64,000 bases of DNA from Trichopria drosophilae (lineage: Eukaryota > Arthropoda > Insecta > Hymenoptera > Diapriidae). Below the pieces are notes generated by a model, which saw only the letters and a program-made list of their open reading frames with translations, did not search any database and had not been told where the DNA came from. Location: the NCBI GenBank assembly GCA_030407085.1, contig CM059584.1:61643501-61707500 (forward strand). Reading direction: 5' to 3'. Within the stretch, counting starts at the first letter, position 1; each line of letters begins with the position of its first letter. The position numbers were made by a program, and so were the translations under genes. Shown in pieces: positions 1 through 11,162 of this stretch.

Positions 1-3000
1 GCTCATCCTCTGCAAGTCGAGCGCAAGCCAGCTCTAGTAAAAAAACCGCGAATGCCTACGTAAGACCGTCATCCATGGACACCGAAACGCTCTCATAATC
101 CTTAGAAACGGGTTTTTAATTTGTCCCCGTCCTTCGTCTTCTGTCAACGTTTCATCGTCATCGCCACCAGATGTAGTATCATCGCCCGTTTGTATTAAGT
201 CGCCTATTCGTCAGAATTTGTTAAAAATAGTTTTCTGGAACGCTCATGGTTTTTTTTAACATTAAAAAGAATTGTTTTTATTCCGCACACAAAAATTATA
301 AACTTTTCAGAAACTTGGCGGGATCTCGAAATCCGCGCAGAGGATCTGCTTACTGATCATTCAGTGATTAATTCACCAGCCATCCGCACCAGTAACTTTG
401 GCCGTTGTAGCGGAGGTCTTTTGTCCTTAATTGATCCCAACTCTAGTTTCACTGTGTTAAACTCGTCACCTCATTGGCTCTTTTATAAATTAAATATGAA
501 TCCGCTAAATTTAATTGTCGGTTCCTTTTATTTCTCTCCTCTCTCCGATTTAGAACCACTGCTCTCCTCCCTACAAATTGTTCTAGACTCACTGAATGAC
601 CAGTTTCCAGACTGTATTTTCATTTTAGGAGGCGATTTCAACTGTCGAATCGGTCCGTCTGACCCATTAAGTGATGTAGCTCAAATTTTTGAAGAGTCCT
701 CTGTGCGAGTTTGTAGACGATCCTATGACGTGAATCTCAACCAACGCGGAACCCTTTTGTCCGATTTTATGTCCATAAACAATTTTGTTTTATTAAACGG
801 TCGAACGTTAAGTGATTTTCCTGCGCATTATACTTTTCTCGGACAGAGGGGTTTCAGTGTTTTTAACCTTGTCTGGGTCTCGATACCGCATGTTCATTAT
901 ATTCACGATCTTGCGATAGGCGATGATCTTTATGGCTCTGACCATTTGCCAGTGTCAGTAGAACTCTATCTCTTCGAAGATAACTCTCCCTCGCAGGCAC
1001 CTGCTCAAAGCTCTGTATTGCATCGTGTGACTCGTTTTCAAAACCCCTCGGACGGAGCAACTAGTGCGTTTACGTTATATGATGCGTTTCCCGCGGCCTC
1101 GTTTCTAAACACTATTTCTGCTGTTTGTAATGATCTCGACGAGTGTTATAACCATTTAAGAGTAACGATGCGTGGCTCGGCGCTTTCTTCCGGCCTTTTA
1201 AAAGACTGTGTTATTAGCAATAACCTCTCGCCGTTAGGATTCAGGAAAAAGTGGTTTGACAAGGAATGTCTTTCCGCTAAGAGGTCACTAGCTCGCACCC
1301 TGAGACATATGAGGGGGTCTGGATACAGCGCGGCCGTATTGGAAGAATTCAAGGAATCCCGTAGGTCTTACTCAAATTTACTAGCTGCCAAAAAACTCTC
1401 TTATGACTCTAATATTGCCGACAGATTCGCGGAAGTCCGTAACTCAGCAGATTTTTGGTCTGCAGTACGCCAATTTCGTTCGAAACCTACACTACGCCAT
1501 CAAGTGTAAGACGAAAACTGGAATGCGTTCTTCCGCGAGATCTTTCCGGAAATAGAATCGCCGCCCGTGCAGTATTTTGGTACTTTTGATCCCGCGCTGG
1601 ACTCACCTTTCTCTGTGTCTGAACTTAGGGAAAGTCTAAGGACCCTGAAGGTAGGAAAGGCCATTAGTTCGGATAAAATACCTGCGGAACTGTTTAAGCA
1701 TATGGACGTTCAATGGATTTCTCTCCTTCTTTCGCTCTTTAATAGAATTTTTACAGCGGAAGCCTTCCCGTTAGGATGGGCTGATTCGACGATCTTTACT
1801 TTGCATAAGAAGGGCGCCCGTAACGATCCTTCTAACTACCGATTAATCGCAATAACTAACGCACTGGCGAACATTTTTTACGGATCCTATGTACACGCCA
1901 GTCCAAGTGGGCTACGCAGAGAGACATCCTACCGGAGGAACAATCCGGCTTTCGTGGTGGGAGAAGGACGGAGGATAATATCTTCTGCCTTTTCGCTTCC
2001 GCGCAGGTCGTTTTGAGACGCCGGAACGCGAAACTTTATAGCCTTTTTGTGGACTTTAAGAGAGCCTTTGATTCCGTCCCTCACGATCTTCTATGGCGAA
2101 AGATACTTGGACTAGGTGTTAGCGCAAAATTCGTCAGGGTGCTTAGTGCGCTTTATCGCTCTGCGTCAGTGCTGTATAACAAGGAAAACGGGGAAACGTC
2201 GCGATTTAGCGTAACTGTAGGCGTACTTCAAGGCGAAATTTTGAGTCCGTTATTGTTTATATTATATTTGTCAGACATAGTTACTTATTTTCGAATAATA
2301 GTACCACAATAAGGTACGTGGAGTGGATGTTACCAGATCCACGGATCTACTAATGCTCCTCTATGCCGATGACCTTACCATTCTTGCTTTTTCCCCCTCA
2401 GACCTTCGCCGTAAGCTTAAAATCCTCTCTGATTACTGCTCGATTAACCAGCTCACTGTAAATGTCGAGAAAACTAAGATAGTCTGTTTCAGAAGGGCCG
2501 GTCCGCTCGATCAGTTCTCAAGAGGCTTTCTTTTCAATAATATTCCTGTCGAAGTAAAAAGCGTATACATGTTTTTAGGTATAGTGTTTTCCTCATCAAC
2601 GTCAGGCCTTCAGCCCTCCGAGGACGCCGTTACTCGAACTAGGGCCGCAGCAGCCGCGTCCCTAGGCGTAATAAATTCCGCTAAAATCGACGCATGGGAC
2701 GCATACTGGAAACTGTACAAAGCTATGGTTACATCGGTACTATTATATGCGGCTCCGTTTTGGGCTCTCCGCCACTTGAATAGGCTGGAGTTGGTGCAAA
2801 TCGACTTTTTCAAAAGACTTCTCCATTTGCCAAGAAACACCCCAGCTTATCTAATACGATTAGAACTCGGTATCCCTCCGATTGCGGTTGAGATACTAAA
2901 TCGATCGATAAAATGGGTAATTAAGATCCACCGACTTCCCGACTCAAGGCTGCCCAAGATTCTACTTTTTCGTTTCAGAGAATTATCCATGATATCTCCA

Positions 3001-3850
3001 GAAGAGCCCCGTAACTGGCTCACGCAGCTTTTCTCGCTCTTGGATGAGGCGGAGGTTGATGTCCTGCGAGGCAGCTTTAGCGCTGAGTCCTGGGCGAGCG
3101 TTGGTCCGCGACTAATTGCTAAATATGCAGATTCTTGCAGAGCTAAAGATCTGGCAAGATATTTTAACTCCGAAAATATTCAGCTACCAATCTACCGTCA
3201 GCTCAGCGACTCGTCGTATACGCTGTATCCGCCTCGTCTGCCTCTGCCTTATCTAAGAGTGAGAGCTCAACTTAGATTAACGCCAGTCTTCATGCGTTCG
3301 CTTTCTCTCGCCGGTATGCGTCTCATCTATAATCCCCAATCACCATGCTCGCTATGCAATATGAATGTCCCCGATTCTCTATGTCACATTTTTACGGAAT
3401 GCCCCTTACTCGCACCAGTGAGACGTGATTTTGTTGCTAATGTATCCGCGTGTTCTCCGAATAACATTTTTTGTACTCTGATCTGCAAGCCTGACCATTT
3501 CTCAGTGAAAATTTTATTTAAATTCATAAGAGCAATACTCGTGCGAAGACAATTCTTGTCTGGCGACTAGTTCTAGTTTTATGAAATGTACTGCGCTTTT
3601 GTTTTATTTTGTTTTATTCTTATCTTTTTCTGTTCTTTTTTAATATCTTATATTTCCTGCGTTTTGCGTTTATTTTATGGTTTTCATCTTTGTATCTGCG
3701 AATTAAGTTTTCGGTCTATTCCGGAAGTCACCTCTCAACAGGATGTACCACAAACGAGAGTAATAAAATACAAAAACACAATAATAAATATAAACAAAAT
3801 AATTGAAGGATTCCTTCCATACCCCTTATTTTTCTTTATATTCCTCTAAA
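1..3850 (+). mobile_element. Non-LTR retrotransposon (LINE), left part cut by window edge
   Basis: An endonuclease-reverse transcriptase polyprotein can be read from about 224 to 3570, followed by an AT-rich tail to about 3850. A Ser/Pro-rich stretch upstream of the endonuclease (about 130-220) suggests ORF2 starts near or before the window edge. The domain order, apurinic-type endonuclease, RT, then C-terminal CCHC-like finger, is that of the I/Jockey/CR1-type LINEs. The clade is not resolved. No poly(A) tail or target duplication is clear at the right end. Confidence 0.85.
224..3570 (+). pseudogene. Broken LINE ORF2: endonuclease, reverse transcriptase, zinc finger
   Basis: The endonuclease starts with KIVFWNAHG at 224 and SETW near 307, with a frameshift between them. 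GGDFNC (about 628-645) and GSDHLPV (about 931-951) are the later endonuclease motifs. The usual Asp of the SxxDxxW motif reads Asn (FSVFNLVW). A TAA at 1507-1509 interrupts the frame. The RT follows from 1567, with QSGFR-like sequence around 1940. An indel near 1880-2010 shifts the frame. Motif A, VDFKRAFD, lies at about 2050-2073. A second shift at about 2312 precedes the YADD box at 2362-2373. A finger of the form CxxC...H...C (CSLC ... CHIFTEC) lies at about 3346-3405. At least two stops or shifts and one endonuclease active-site change make it non-functional. Confidence 0.88.
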
Positions 3851-3957
3851 ATACCGCCACCTCTAAGCAAGGTGCCTCATAACAAAACACACCGTTACAC
3901 ATGTAGCCATATCGAGACTGGCGAAGTATTTATGATCTGCCGTTGATCAACATAATC
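3571..3957. other. Gene-free spacer between LINE and DIRS element
   Basis: T-rich then A-rich sequence is seen. The first ~280 bases look like the LINE 3' tail, with several short A runs and AATAAA-like words near 3760-3800. The next ~100 bases carry no recognisable feature. Small ORFs here are compositional. Confidence 0.6.
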
Positions 3958-4095
3958 ATCAATTATACTTCTCGTCCCGTTCTCGGGATTACTATTGTAG
4001 TCTGCTACTTTCCATCTGAGTGCCACAAAGTTTAAAGCCAAAAAACAAATATATACATAACCATAATATCACATTCAATTATTCTATGCTTCATT
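3958..4095. repeat. DIRS left inverted terminal repeat
   Basis: About 138 bp match the reverse complement of 7909-8046 almost base for base, including the words GTGCCACAAAG and GCATAGAATAATTG on opposite strands. Confidence 0.9.
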
Positions 4096-4163
4096 CGTTT
4101 CTTTGTGTTTGACGTGTACGCATCGTTAATAAAAACTAACCAATTTTCGAAAATTTTAAATTG

Positions 4164-5303
4164 ATGCTTCAAAGATGGGAAGACATCGCAAAATGTGATT
4201 ATTCTTCTTCTGATACAAATAATATTGACGAATTATTTAGACAAGTGAAGAAACTGAAGAAAAAGATTAAGCAAATCTTCTCATGCGGCTTATTCTAACA
4301 GTTCTCGGTCGTCGAGAAGTTCTTCCCGCCATCGTTTTTCGAGAGACTATTCTTCCCGATGTCGTTCTAGAAATACATCTCGTGAATCTTCTGTTTCTAG
4401 AAAAAGCAGTAAGTTTATTTTCCATAAGGAATATTTTGCTACACGGTGAAGTTCATACTCATGATGAGTGCCGGTATATGTTATAGAGCTTGTGCATAAG
4501 TACAAGACTATAATTTTCATGTATCCCTTGCAGAAGCCTCTTCTAAAGAAAGAATAGACAAGACTGGTGAGATACGTGGTATGTTTGGTACACATGAGGT
4601 TAATGTACCAAATGATATGACCGATTATGTCGACATCACTGCTGGTGTTACAACTAAAGCAGTTACTGATTCTGCTGGTAATCCTAGCGAGGCTAAAATT
4701 TCAAAAGAAAATAATTCTCCAGGATCGATTGACCAAAATAGGTTAAATGTACTCGGCGATGACCCAAAAATTCCTAAATCAGGTGATGTCAATTTAAATT
4801 CACAATTAATTACCAGATGGAAATATTTGCTGAAATCTGGTTTTCCAAAAGAAGAAGTCGAAATTTTCTTAAATAAATATTCGCGACAAGGAAATATTTT
4901 GCTCGATGCACCATAGGTTAACCCTGTCATGCTTTTATCTATGAGCGAGACAGCTGTGAAGAGGGACAAGCATTTCCAACACTCACAACCACTAGCGGGT
5001 TCGGCATTAGCGGCTTTAGGTCAGGGAATTAATTGATTGTTGGAAAATACAGAAGAAACTTCAAATGTCATCAAACTTTTAGAACTTTTATCTGACATCG
5101 GAAAATTAATCACAAATCTTCATCATGGTGACACTGTCGCTAGAAGAGCATTTATTGCTCCCGGGCATAATAAATCGGTGAAGACAATTTTAGATAAATC
5201 CGACAGAGATATCTATTTGCTTGGCGACAATCTGACCAAAAAATCAACGAGGTTAATTCCTTGGAAAAGATGTCTAAATCTCTTAGGCCGGCAACGTCTA
5301 TGA
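4164..5303 (+). pseudogene. DIRS gag-like ORF1 (with intron), broken
   Basis: The ATG at 4164 opens a charged, coiled-coil-like start (FRQVKKLKKKIKQ). One indel near 4272 is needed to enter an Arg/Ser-rich region (SRSSRSSSRH and similar) up to 4408. After a probable intron, the frame runs through a DIRS Gag core: RWKYLLKSGFPKEEVEIFLNKY, then SETAVKRDKHF and LAGSALAALG. In-frame stops fall at 4914-4916 and 5033-5035. The ORF ends at 5303. DIRS Gag proteins commonly have such basic or SR-rich parts and the LAGSALxALG-like block. Role: particle and nucleic-acid binding protein of the retroelement. Confidence 0.75.
4409..4533 (+). other. Probable spliceosomal intron inside DIRS gag
   Basis: The 125-bp segment begins GTAAGT and ends with a pyrimidine-rich ATCCCTTGCAG. 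Removing it joins the SR-rich frame (codon phase of 4273) to the frame of 4581 exactly, giving RKS-KASSKERIDKTGE. Unspliced, the SR-rich frame does not continue into the Gag core. Confidence 0.7.
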
Positions 5304-5379
5304 AAGAGAAATTATGGTCAAACTTCTGAGCATTTAAACTCGAAAGGCTCATTCATGAAGAACCAAAAATCATCATGGC

Positions 5380-6960
5380 CGGGCAACAATAACCGTGGTG
5401 GCTCAGCAAGAAATCAAGTCCTGAAGAAAAGGCTATCAACACTATCTCGAAGACATCCTCCGAACCAGCCAACCGACAGAGTCCGATCATGATGACAGAA
5501 CCGGTAATAGGGGAACGGTTTGCAGGACGTCTGAAAAACTTCCTTCCCGCTTGGAAAAAGATAACTTCCAATAAATATGTCCTTCAATGCGTGAAAGGTT
5601 TCCAAATTCCGTTTAAGCGGAAACCATGGCAAAAGAGTCCGCTGTCTACAAAAAATTGATCCCAAGAAGAATTCACATCTCTTGAAAACGAATTTAATGA
5701 TTTATTAATTATGGGCGCGATTAGTACTTGCAAACCCATGGATGGCGAATTTCTATCTTCCTTTTTCCTAATTGACTGAAAAAATAAATCAAAGCGATTT
5801 ATTTTCAATCTGAAAAAATTAAATGAACTCATTAAAGTACCTCATTTCATATTAGAAGATCATCGAACAGCTTCCAAATTAATGTCGAGAGATTGTTTTA
5901 TGGCAACTCTGGATAAAAAATGCATATTTCTTAGTTCCGATCGATAAAAATTACAGACAATTTTTAAGATTTTCTTTCGACAATAACCTATACGAATTTA
6001 ATTGTTTGCCCTTTGCATTGAATATAAGTCCTTTTGTGTTTACAAAGATCATGAAACCAGTAGTGAATTATTTGAGAAGCAAAGGCTTTTCCTCCACAAT
6101 TTATTTAGATGACTTTCTTTTTCTGGGTACATCCTTCGATAAATGTGTAGATAACGTTCAAAAACTTCAGTTGAATTACTCCAATCACTCGGTTTCGTAA
6201 TTAATTATGATAAAAGTTTTTTATTACCTCGAACAAATTTGGATTTTTTGGGTTTTACGTTTAACTCAGAAAAGCTAACTTGTTTTAACCAATTAAAAAA
6301 TAAGAACATTTAATTAATTTGTTACATAATTTTTTAAAGAAAAGGACTGTACAATTCTAGATTTTGTGCAACTAATTGGAACTCCTGTATCATGTTGTCC
6401 TTCAATTTCGTATGGAATGGGATATACTAAAGCTTTAGAGCGTGCAAAGTTCCAAGCACTGATTATGGCTAACGGAGATTATGATGCACGATTTGAATTT
6501 TCAAATTCTCTCCAACCTAATTTAAATTGGTTTCATTAAATGTATCATCACAATGCCCAATCCGTCAGTTTGTTTTTGCAACAGTGATTTATTCGGATGC
6601 ATCAAAATCGGGTTGGGGTGCTTTTTGTAATAAAGAATCTGCTCATGGGTTTTTGCATGGTCAAGAATCTTCTTTAAGTATAAATTATTTAGAACTTTAC
6701 AGCAGTTTTTTGGGCCTTAAAGACTTTTGCTTCTGAACTTCATGACTGCGAGATTCTTTTACGGGTCAATAACACAACAGCTATAGCTTATATCAACAAG
6801 ATGGGTGGAATTCAATATCCTCATCTTGATTTATTAAGTAGAAAGATTTGGAAATGGTGTGAGGATAGACACCTTTGGATATATGCATCTTACATCGCCT
6901 CTAAGGACAATAAAGATGCCGATAGGGAATCCAGAATTCGTAATGTTGACGCGGAATGGT
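5380..6960 (+). pseudogene. DIRS reverse transcriptase and RNase H, broken
   Basis: DIRS-type RT text is readable across several frames: GRLKNFLPAWKKITSNKYVL near 5530, IFNLKKLNELI near 5805, then FNCLPFALNISPFVFTKIMKPV at about 5998-6063. The catalytic YLDD box is at about 6104-6115. The RNase H follows: YSDASKSGWGAF at about 6590 (first Asp), INYLELYSSF with the Glu at about 6690, then VNNTTAIAYINKMGG near 6770. Stops occur after LSTKN, after FLID, and around 6300-6350, with at least three frameshifts. The protein would have copied the element's RNA into DNA. Confidence 0.85.
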
Positions 6961-7641
6961 AATTAGCTCATTACGCTTTTCAACTTTACGAAATATAAAA
7001 AGCCCTCATATGACTCGTTTTTTCAGAGAAGTATATAGGTTAAAACCTACGCGTCCAAAATACTCAAAAACATGGGACATTACACCTGTCCTTTATAAAC
7101 TTGCTGGTTGGTTCCCTCTTGAACCCCTAGATTTACAAAAATTATCTGAGAAATTAATTATGTTGCTTGCTTTAGGCACGGGCCATCGAATTCAAACTTT
7201 TTCCCGTATCGATATAAACCTCATTATATTCTCAGATAAAGGGGCTGAGATGCAAGTCGAAGCCATTTTAAAAACGTCTAGAGTAGGTGCATATCAGTCT
7301 TGCCTCGTACTGCCGTTTTTTAATGATAAACCTGAGCTTTGTTTAGCAAGAACTTTACAACATTATCTAAATGTAACATCAAAATTAAGACAGAATACAA
7401 CAAAATTATTTTTGACCACTAGGAAACCTTTCACAGCTGTGGTGTTGATAAGCAGTTCACAGCACATAGGGTAAGACATGCGATAATATCGAATGCTTAT
7501 AAAAAAGGTCTAGATTTAAATACTATACGACGAACGGTGGGTTGGCCTCAAAACTCGTCCGTTTTTGCCGCTTTCTATAACAGACCAATTGTACCTTCGA
7601 ATTATAGTTTTTGTCTTGCGGTATTTCAAGGTAACGATTAG
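6961..7641 (+). pseudogene. DIRS tyrosine recombinase, frameshifted
   Basis: The core-binding part reads PVLYKLAGWFPLEPL, then the first catalytic Arg in ALGTGHRIQTFSRI (about 7171-7215). After KPFTA (about 7426) an indel shifts the frame. The rest is clear: FTAHRVRHA supplies the HxxR (His at 7465, Arg at 7474), IRRTVGW follows, and SSVFAAFYNRP carries the nucleophile Tyr at 7576-7578. The stop is TAG at 7639-7641. This enzyme family joins the circular cDNA to the target. It replaces the integrase of LTR elements and explains the lack of a target duplication. Confidence 0.87.
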
Positions 7642-7761
7642 TGTATTACCATTAATTATAACTATTGTTGTGTTCATATTGTTTCACAAATAATTACAAA
7701 AATAAAATAATCATCCTTGAAGAAGAATAATACTTTAGAAAATTGTCAACTCTAAATATCT

Positions 7762-7837
7762 ACAGTAGTAATCCCGAGAACTAGGCGGGAAGTATAATTA
7801 CACGATCAAACGAACTTACCTGTGAAGTTCGATCGTA
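7762..7837. repeat. DIRS internal complementary region
   Basis: The left half (AGTAGTAATCCCGAGAAC ... AGTATAATTA) is the complement of the outer left terminus at 3958-4005. The right half (CGAACTTACCTG ... TTCGATCG) is the complement of the extension beyond the right ITR at 8047-8078. This split complementarity is diagnostic of DIRS1-like elements, where it templates circle closure. Confidence 0.85.
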
Positions 7838-7908
7838 ATCTATTACTCACCCTACCCCAAAAATGTATAAATTTATATAATTCTTCTATTCGTAACTGAT
7901 CTAAACTA

Positions 7909-8078
7909 AATGAAGCATAGAATAATTGAATGTGATAGTATGGTTATGTATATATTTGTTTTTTGGCTTTAAACTTTGTGGCACTCAGATGGAAAGTAGC
8001 AGACTACAATAGTAATCCCTTCGAACGAGACGGTCCTATAATTACTATCGAACTTCACAGGTAAGTTCGTTTAATCGT
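7909..8078. repeat. DIRS right inverted terminal repeat plus right extension
   Basis: 7909-8046 mirrors 3958-4095. 8047-8078 is found only here and, inverted, in the internal complementary region. That sets the right end at about 8078. Confidence 0.85.
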
Positions 8079-8088
8079 ATAGTTAAAT

Positions 8089-8240
8089 GTAAAGGAAAAC
8101 GCTCTTTTATCGTAATATCATTGAATTTTCGAATATCAATGCACATGCGGTCTGATCCATCCTTTTTCTTCACAAGAAGAATAAGGACTCGCGAATTTGG
8201 ACTCTGATTTCCTAATAACACAAACAATACGGATGATATC
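8089..8240 (-). pseudogene. Ty3/Gypsy-like reverse transcriptase scrap
   Basis: Read on the minus strand, VIRKSESKFASPYS leads, after one frameshift, into LLVKKKDGSDRMCID, then KFNDITIKERFPL. This is the N-terminal palm and fingers of a Ty3/Gypsy RT, where the norm is SPYASPVLLVKKKDG...DYRxLN. Only about 50 residues remain. The fragment stops where the DIRS end begins, so one insertion may have truncated the other. Confidence 0.8.
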
Positions 8241-9129
<889 letters not shown>

Positions 9130-9679
9130 CCACAAAGCAATTACAGTCATCTTTCATTTTAATACGTATACGACCGTCTAATTTAATTGTTATTTTCGTG
9201 CACCAACATATTATTATAAAATAGATAACACAATCTAACAATATTATAAAAAACAAAAATAGTATCGTTATATTTTAAAAGAATTTTAATCATTTTTTAA
9301 ATAATTATTTTTTGAGAAAGAAAAATCGGTTAAATGCGAATACATGTGTTCGATAACCTAACCTATTTTAAAATAAAAGTTTGTATAACAATTAAATACG
9401 ATAATTACCGATAATGCTGACATCTCCATGACACTCTGTATATACTAAAAATAATGTAATTTCATTTAAAATATATTATCGTATTTTTCCATTGTTTCAG
9501 CTTATGCTATCTTAATATCAAGAGGAGCGGTCGCTCCTCGCGCCAAGTTCTTATCACGCAACATCCTATACATGCTGTATATATATATATATACATTGTG
9601 ACAGGGTCACTACTTAAATTATATGGATTGTCCTCTCGAAAACATAAATATTAAAACCGTAAATATATATTATTTATAA
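9130..9679 (+). other. Probable Pkn 3' UTR and downstream spacer
   Basis: AT-rich, no ORF of note. An AATAAA lies at about 9372, within TTTTAAAATAAAAG. It is a reasonable poly(A) signal for Pkn, giving a 3' UTR of about 260 nt. A small perfect hairpin GAGGAGCG/CGCTCCTC sits at about 9521-9538. A short (TA)n run is at about 9577-9593. Confidence 0.5.
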
Positions 9680-9745
9680 GTGCCCTGGCGGTCGAGGCAC
9701 AGCGTGCCGGTGAGTTGTTATGATAAGGACGGTGCGTCCCATTGT

Positions 9746-9889
9746 ATGACGAAGACACGATGTCTTTCGTCTATTGATAATGAACCCTGCCGAAATACGT
9801 TTGTGTTGGGACGTTGTTTATGTCGCACACATGCGGAATGGTACACGAATGTGCGTTTTCGGCAACATATTAAATTTAATATGAAAAAG
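9746..9889 (+). CDS. Unrecognised Cys/His-rich ORF, possible first exon
   Basis: From an ATG at 9746 the frame reads MTKTRCLSSIDNEPC, then LGRCLCRTHAEWY. The spacing is Cys-x8-Cys-x8-Cys-x-Cys-x2-His, which could bind zinc. A good splice donor, AAG|GTAGGT, follows at 9889/9890. Unspliced, the ORF ends at 9919. The frame is also open upstream to 9680. The local sequence is more GC-rich than the flanks. I do not recognise the family. It may be an exon of the gene after Pkn, a domesticated fragment, or chance. Confidence 0.3.
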
Positions 9890-10080
9890 GTAGGTTTTGG
9901 AGGTCGAAATGTGCGTTAGCCGTTCTCGATGAAAATTCGAAAACGGCAGTTCCTCTTCGGAAATCGCAATGCGATAATCGGCGTAAGAAAAAGTATAGGA
10001 GTTATGAGGGAGTGAAGTACGAGGGGTAGCGAGTGGCGGGTAGTGTGGAGTTGGTGACAGGGAGCGATGGGAGTGAATAG

Positions 10081-10082
<2 letters not shown>

Positions 10083-10130
<48 letters not shown>
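10083..10130. repeat. (GA)n microsatellite
   Basis: About 23 uninterrupted GA units. Confidence 0.95.
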
Positions 10131-10132
<2 letters not shown>

Positions 10133-10518
10133 ATAAGACGATAATGACGGTGAGAGGTGGAGGGTGAGTGGGATGAGTAGGGTGTACTAAAAAGAGTCAT
10201 GGAGAGAGATGGAGCGAAAGAATGATAGCAAGGGACAGTAGAAGAGAGGAGAGGGGGGAGAAAGTCAGGCTCGAGGAGTGCGTAGATTCAAATTTGATTT
10301 TTGGATACTCGCCTTCGATTTCGTCCGCGTTACGTCAGTAGTGATGACGTAGAAGGGAGAGTGAGGGGGAGGGGGAACAAAACAATGGTTTCAAGTGAGT
10401 AGATTGTCGGGATCGGATCGAAGACTAGAAGGACATTTAGTAGATCCACCCGAGTCTATCGAAAACTTGAATTATTGTTGTTCTGCCCATCCCCTAGTAG
10501 CTTGGATTGAAAGAAAGA

Positions 10519-10555
<37 letters not shown>

Positions 10556-10558
10556 AGG
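10519..10558. repeat. (GC)n-(GA)n compound microsatellite
   Basis: A run of GCGCGC passes directly into GAGAGA. Confidence 0.95.
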
Positions 10559-11162
10559 GCAAAGTTTATTGAAGAAGCCAAAAAGAGTGATAGCGAGAGA
10601 GATAAACAGCAAGATCGGGAGTAAGAGATAGAGATGGAAAGAGATCATTTTCTTTATATTTTTGTAATTAGTCAAAATAAGATGTGGTGGCGAGAACGAG
10701 TGAGAAGGAGTGGCGGGGTGGGGAGACTGGAACGCGAAGTTCCACTCTCGTTGGCGCAGTTGGCCAAAGGATACCTGGGGGTCGGATCAGCCCAGCGGAA
10801 ATCGCACTTAGGATCGCGTCCGGTGTGAAAACAAAATAATGTGTAACTTGTAATTATTTTTTTGGAAAATTTTTATAGGCCGAAATAAAACTTTTTTTTT
10901 AAATACAAAAATTCAACGTTACAACATACACGGAAAAAAAAGAATGCAGCTATATCTGGATATAAGGTATTCTTGGTCAGCTTGTCACCTGGGTAGCCAA
11001 AACAGCCGGACAGTTCCGTAGATGCGATAGAAGAGTTCCGTCTTTCTTTCTCGCCTGCGGAGTTATATTGGTTAGTCAGTTGGCCAATCAAAATAGAGCT
11101 ACATTTCTGCCGCATCAACTGTTCAAGTTCCGCTCGTTGGTATGGGATCACTATATATATTA

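Larger units (their letters stand above)
3958..8078 (+). mobile_element. DIRS-type tyrosine-recombinase retrotransposon
   Basis: The element has the full DIRS plan. It has inverted terminal repeats (3958-4095 and 7909-8046), a gag-like ORF with an SR-rich N-terminus, an RT with YLDD, an RNase H, and a tyrosine recombinase with HxxR and Tyr. Near the right end an internal complementary region (7762-7837) is complementary to both outer ends. DIRS elements move through a circular intermediate and make no target duplication, and none is seen. All coding regions carry stops or frameshifts, so this copy is dead. It lies in the long intron upstream of the last Pkn exon, in the same orientation. Confidence 0.9.
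9920..10860. other. GC/GA-rich block, possible promoter or untranslated exon
   Basis: Purine-rich sequence with two GA microsatellites and a donor-like CAAGTGAGT at about 10393. There are two TGACGT/TACGTCA-type (CRE-like) words near 10330-10350. ORFs here are read-through of simple repeats. The composition differs sharply from the surrounding AT-rich transposon DNA. I infer host non-coding exon or promoter sequence, without proof. Confidence 0.3.
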
